Shown here in pieces: positions 60,322-64,000 of a DNA stretch of 64,000 bases (positions are counted from its first letter, which is position 1; every line of letters begins with the position of its first letter). The DNA is from Ilex aquifolium (lineage: Eukaryota; Streptophyta; Magnoliopsida; Aquifoliales; Aquifoliaceae), in assembly GCA_951799425.1 (NCBI GenBank), contig OX637399.1:18388001-18452000 (forward strand), given 5' to 3'. The notes beneath the pieces are model-generated. The model saw nothing but the letters and a program-made list of their open reading frames with translations. It did not search any database and had not been told where the DNA came from. Both the position numbers and the translations under genes were made by a program.

Positions 60322-61406
60322 TTTGTTTTTAAAACAAAAACTTTAGTGTTTTGATTGGAACAATAAAATTATATCTTGTGATGATCTCTTGCTCATTTTT
60401 TTCTTGAGATGCTATATTGAGAAATACCCATGAAGTTTGGGGGTTTTTGAATTACTTGTGATATGAGAAAATGTTTGGTATTGCATCTCTTGTATGGTTT
60501 GTTGTGATGGACTTGAATTGCCTTCGAGAGCTGCCGTAGAGTGTTAGAGGTTAGTCTATCCCAGTGGGGGTGAGATGGTTGCCTAACACTTGTAGTGGTT
60601 TGTTGTTTGTGAGAGCAACCACTGTTGTTCACGTAAGTTCGAGGCTGAGGGATGATATATCTTTCTTGGGAAGGATTCGTCAATGCCGTGGGCGACGGTA
60701 TACGCCCTTCCTAAAGTGATTTGTGTGGCTATGATGGGTGAACGAGGTAGAAACGTTGTGTAGATTCATGGGAAGCAACCAACATACATGAGTGATACGA
60801 CATACATGAGAATATGGATTGATGCTATTAAATGATTAATTGATTTCTTCAACTCTGACATGTTTATTCCTTTCATTTACTTATTGCTATTGCGTTGAGA
60901 TCGAATAAATGGTCACTGTTTATTTCAAGTTATATATGATATTTTGAAAAGTGAGACCGAACTGCTTTACATGTTTTCCAAACCTTGTTTGAGTTTGGGA
61001 GAACGTTGCTACAGAGTTTAGTGCTCACCCCCCTACAAACAATATATTTTTCAGATTATGGTTTAGAGGAAGAGCTCGGAGTTGATGAGCAGATAACTTG
61101 GGAAGCACAATTGGATGTAAGCGTGGATCCCGAGGGGGATATCTAGAATTGTTATCTTTATGTCCTAGACTAGGAGAGGTATTGTAATACAATGGATGAA
61201 TGTTATTTTGTTTATTCCGCTGCAAGATTAAGTCTGATTTTGAGATGTAAATGCCATAGTTTGGCATATTCTTTTGGATGATGTTGTAGATAGTATGTAT
61301 AATGAATGAAATTTTATTTATCTATGGATTTTATTAGTTGCTCTCATGATGTAAATGGTTTTAAATAGTAATGCCGTCCAAGGCGGATTTTGGGGCGTTA
61401 CAGGTT

Positions 61407-61418
61407 TGGTATCAGAGC
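61407..61418 (+). other. Primer-binding site of element E (initiator tRNA-Met)
   Basis: TGGTATCAGAGC four bases after the LTR end. Confidence 0.93.
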
Positions 61419-61591
61419 ATAGGCTTTAGGTCTTACATGTGAGCTGTAGGTTAGGAATTACCACTAGAGAGGTAGGACTAGGTCGAATGAATTGTCGATC
61501 TAAATCTTATACAAGTCTTATGCTTTAGGTTATGGTGATAGTTAGGGTGTCTTGTACATTAAGAAAACTAAATTGTGAATTGATGTACAGG

Positions 61592-62477
61592 ATGGACGGA
61601 GGACGTGGGCGTGGTCGTGGAGGTCAAGCAAACCCACCACCACCACCACCTCCAGATGCCATGAATGGCATTTATCAATGCCTAAGGGAGCTAAGCACTC
61701 TGGTACAACACCAGAATGGAAACAACCACCACAACGGGGGGTTTCAACCCTTAGCTCCTGTACCGGGCAACGGGGACGACAATAGGAGGATGATAGTTCT
61801 TAGAGAATTCTTGAGGCAACGCCCACCTACTTTCCAAGGAAGTTCTCACCCTTTGGAGGCGGATAAAGTGGATTCGCCGAGTGAAGAAAATGTTTGATAG
61901 CATGGGAGTTGCCGAGGAGCTACGGGTCGGCCTCGCTACATATCTACTGGAAGGAGAGGCAGATCATTGGTGGGACTCGGTGAAAAGAAGGAGGAACACC
62001 GATGCTTTTTCTTGGGAGGATTTTGATTGTATCTTCCAAGACAAGTATTTTCCTGAATCTGTCAGGGATAAAAATGAGTGCAGATTTCCTGGCTCTACGA
62101 CAGGGTAGCATGACGGTGGCGGAGTATGAGAGAAGGTTTGACGAGCTATCTCGCTACGCCACGGAGTTCATTTCTACTGAGGCCAGGAGAGCGAAACGAT
62201 TTTGAGCAGGGCTTGAGGCCTGCCATCAGAGAGAAGCTTGTGGCTCACAAGATCCGGGACTATGGGGATCTTGTCGACAGAGCTACACTGGTGGAGAGAG
62301 ACACCGAGGACAACCAGAGACGACAGAACTTCGCGAAGGGAGGTCCGATTAGGACTGGTGCTAGCGGCAGTGGATTCACACAAAGGGCAGCTCCATACCG
62401 TCGACCGGATCAAGTTGCGGGACAAAGGGATCAAGCCGTTCGAGGAGCTGGGGTTACTCAGAATAGAGCAAGCACTA
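61592..62477 (+). pseudogene. Element E gag, broken by frameshifts
   Basis: ATG 61592 (MDGGRGRGRGG) is preferred over the upstream in-frame ATG at 61532, whose leader residues resemble no Gag. Capsid motifs follow in successive frames: FLRQRPPTFQGSSHPLEADK, then YLLEGEADHWWDSV and DYFPESV-like sequence (DKYFPESV), then LRQGSMTVAEYERRFDELSRY, then FEQGLRPAIREKLV. At least three frameshifts (about 61860, 62080 and 62190) disable it. The sequence ends in the basic linker before the zinc knuckle, where element F is inserted. Confidence 0.85.
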
Positions 62478-62560
62478 TGTAATACCCCGTTCCATTTTGG
62501 CAAGGAACTAGTTAGGGAATACTATCTTGAAAGAAATAAGAAAAATGTTAAAGAAGAATT

Positions 62561-62830
62561 TATAATAATCTAAAAGAATCTTGAATATTGGAGAAGTTTC
62601 TAGAAAAATCTAGAATATTCTAGAAGAATCTAAAATGTTGGAGAAGTTTCTAGAAAGTTCTAGAAGATTCAAGAAAGTTCAAGAATAGCCTAGAATAGTC
62701 TAGAACAGTCTGGAGAAGTCTAGAATATTTTAGAAGGTTCTAGAGGGATTTAAAATGTTCTGGAAAGTTCCGGAAGGACTTAGAAGATTGGAGAAGACTT
62801 TAGAATATTATAGATGAATCTAGATACTTG
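62561..62830 (+). repeat. 10-bp minisatellite TAGAAnnTTC forming heat-shock elements
   Basis: About 27 consecutive decamers, each with GAA at bases 3-5 and, in many, TTC at bases 8-10. From 62643 to 62685, nine GAA/TTC half-sites alternate with exactly two bases between them, a perfect extended heat-shock element; a separate perfect GAA-TTC-GAA triple lies at 62613-62625. The array ends about 140 bp upstream of the TATA box. Confidence 0.9.
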
Positions 62831-62968
62831 TGAAATTGTCATGTGCAAAATAAGCTTGAAATCTAGAAGGATCTAGGAGAAGGGAGATGGTAGAATATTC
62901 CAAAGAATCTCCCTAAAAATGTCACATGTCAATATTCTAAATATTCTCTAGAATAATCCTAGGATGCC

Positions 62969-62977
62969 TATAAATAG
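62969..62977 (+). promoter_or_regulatory. TATA box of the F LTR
   Basis: TATAAATAG about 490 bp into the LTR, followed by a GA-rich leader from about 63030. Confidence 0.65.
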
Positions 62978-63376
62978 GGCATTTGGGGATTGGATTAAGG
63001 ATACACAAGTGCACAAGTAGTCTTCCACTTTAAAAAAAGAATAGAGAGTAAAAGAGAGAAGAAGGAAAGAAGAGAACCTCATCAAAAGAGAAAGGAAATT
63101 GTGAGAGAAAGAGGAAAGGCATCCATAACATCTCACTCTACTTCGGGTAACAAGCAACATACCATTTGGACTTGAGGTGAGTGGTTTGGCATGCTACGTA
63201 TCTTCGAAAATTCCTCGTATCCCTAAACACTTTCAAAATATTACATCATGCTTGTTCATTACTACCTTTCCAAAATGTTTGACTAAGTGTCTAAATACTT
63301 GTGGCATACGATTCTCCTTACTTGATGAATTCTTTTGTGAAGTATTGTGACTCCATCACTTGTTTATATGGTGAGA

Positions 63377-63864
63377 CTTTGTGATAGTGAATGGGACCAT
63401 GATTGAAAGTCCAGGGAAATTATTCTTCTATGTGGAGTGACCCTGGCCACTAGGGAACAGACTCGGGGGAGGCTGTGGCGACCCTAGTGCTCAACGGTTG
63501 AAGGAACAGTGCCTGGTGCGTCCTGGTGACCTTCACCGGATCGTCTTAGGGAACAGTTCCCGGGTGCCAACCCGTGGTGATCCTAAGAACGATGTTGGAT
63601 CTAACCCTGAGATATAATCACTTTGTGATAGTGAATGAGACCATGATTGAAAGTCCAGGGAAATTATTCCTCTGTGTGCGGGTGACTCTGGCAACTAGGG
63701 AACAGACCCGGGGGAGGCTGTGGTGACCCTAGTGCTCAACGGTTGAAGGAACAGTGCCTGGTGCGTCCTGGTGACCTTCACCGGATCGTCTTAGGGAATA
63801 GTTCCCGGGCGCCAACCTGTGGTGACCCTAAGTACGATGTTGGATCCAACTCTGAGATATATTC
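63377..63864. repeat. 244-bp tandem duplication in the F LTR
   Basis: The unit at 63377 (CTTTGTGATAGTGA) is repeated at 63621 with few changes. It includes the phrase GGTGCGTCCTGGTGACC in both copies. The 71-codon frame at 63743 falls in the second copy and is not considered a gene. Confidence 0.88.
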
Positions 63865-64000
63865 TGGCATTTGGTATTTGGTTCCCACCGATTACTGGAT
63901 ATCGTACGGTCTCCACCATTATGATATGATTCACCATTGTGGTATGCTTTCTTGTTGAAATCCAATTGTGTTATTCTTGAAAAATTGATTATCTTATATT

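Larger units (their letters stand above)
59222..61402 (+). repeat. Element E 5' LTR
   Basis: It starts TGTAAACCC, ends GGGGCGTTACA and is 2181 bp long. It holds the CGTTCGAACG array (59599-59766), a CCAAT box, a TATA box and a 30-bp tandem repeat (60142-60321). Confidence 0.88.
59222..62477 (+). mobile_element. Element E: gypsy LTR and gag, inserted in element D
   Basis: The LTR (59222-61402), PBS and a broken gag are present; the rest is beyond the insertion of F. The 5-bp sequence attat precedes the LTR, but the matching duplication would lie outside the window. Confidence 0.85.
62478..64000 (+). mobile_element. Element F: LTR start, inserted in element E gag, runs off the window
   Basis: The E gag frame stops being Gag-like at TGTAATACCCCG (62478), a typical plant LTR start, preceded by the candidate target site cacta. 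A promoter-like layout follows: decamer array, TATA box, leader, and a 244-bp duplication. The LTR end and any coding region lie outside. Confidence 0.7.

Noticed and set aside
59879..60346. 155-codon frame in the E LTR
   Set aside because: Its second half is the 30-bp tandem repeat (period divisible by three keeps it open); no homology recognised.

Overview
The window is flowering-plant nuclear DNA and consists almost entirely of transposable elements. The evidence is long-LTR Ty3/gypsy elements with a fused gag-pol and a C-terminal chromodomain (Tekay/Del type), plant L1-type LINEs whose ORF1 carries a DUF4283-like domain, Ty1/copia remnants, and nuclear-integrated plant mitochondrial DNA. 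I found no host gene. No species can be named from the sequence alone.

Layout. 1-4481: three copies of a 1.6-1.9 kb tandem repeat. 4482 to about 23195: a minus-strand LINE (LINE-1 here) split by a solo LTR (7149-9529, TSD caatt) and by full-length gypsy element A (10148-20220, TSD ccttt). 23200-26215: pyrimidine tract, microsatellite, a 530-bp-arm foldback made of LTR sequence, and unassigned DNA. 26216-41050: a probable mitochondrial insertion (trnS-GCU relic, group II intron domain V-like sequence) split by a 2.7 kb ORF1-only LINE (26651-29358, 14-bp TSD, A tail) and by gypsy element B (29410-39359, minus strand, TSD agttc). 41051-44400: unassigned. 44400-56262: a decayed copia element (minus strand) split by gypsy element C (45507-55743, TSD tcttt). 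C has near-identical LTRs and an uninterrupted 1541-residue gag-pol. 56263-64000: a nested series in which E is inserted in D and F is inserted in E.

A, B and C are related: their ORFs align along their whole length, and their LTRs share the same order of parts (TATA box, leader, a possible intron, a conserved block after it, a palindrome array, PBS for initiator tRNA-Met). A and B are inactivated by single in-frame TAG codons where relatives have CAG; C is open throughout.

The most unusual signal is a recurring design. Several elements carry tandem arrays of short perfect palindromes whose sequence differs between elements while the position does not: GTACCGGTAC in A, CGTACCGGTACG in B and CCTTCCGGAAGG in C, all at the equivalent LTR site. 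CTACCGGTAG occurs in the repeats at 1-4481, and CGTTCGAACG lies just upstream of the CCAAT/TATA boxes of E. The F LTR carries a 10-bp-phased array that forms nine consecutive, perfectly spaced heat-shock-element units upstream of its TATA box. All calls come from reading the sequence; no alignments or searches were run.
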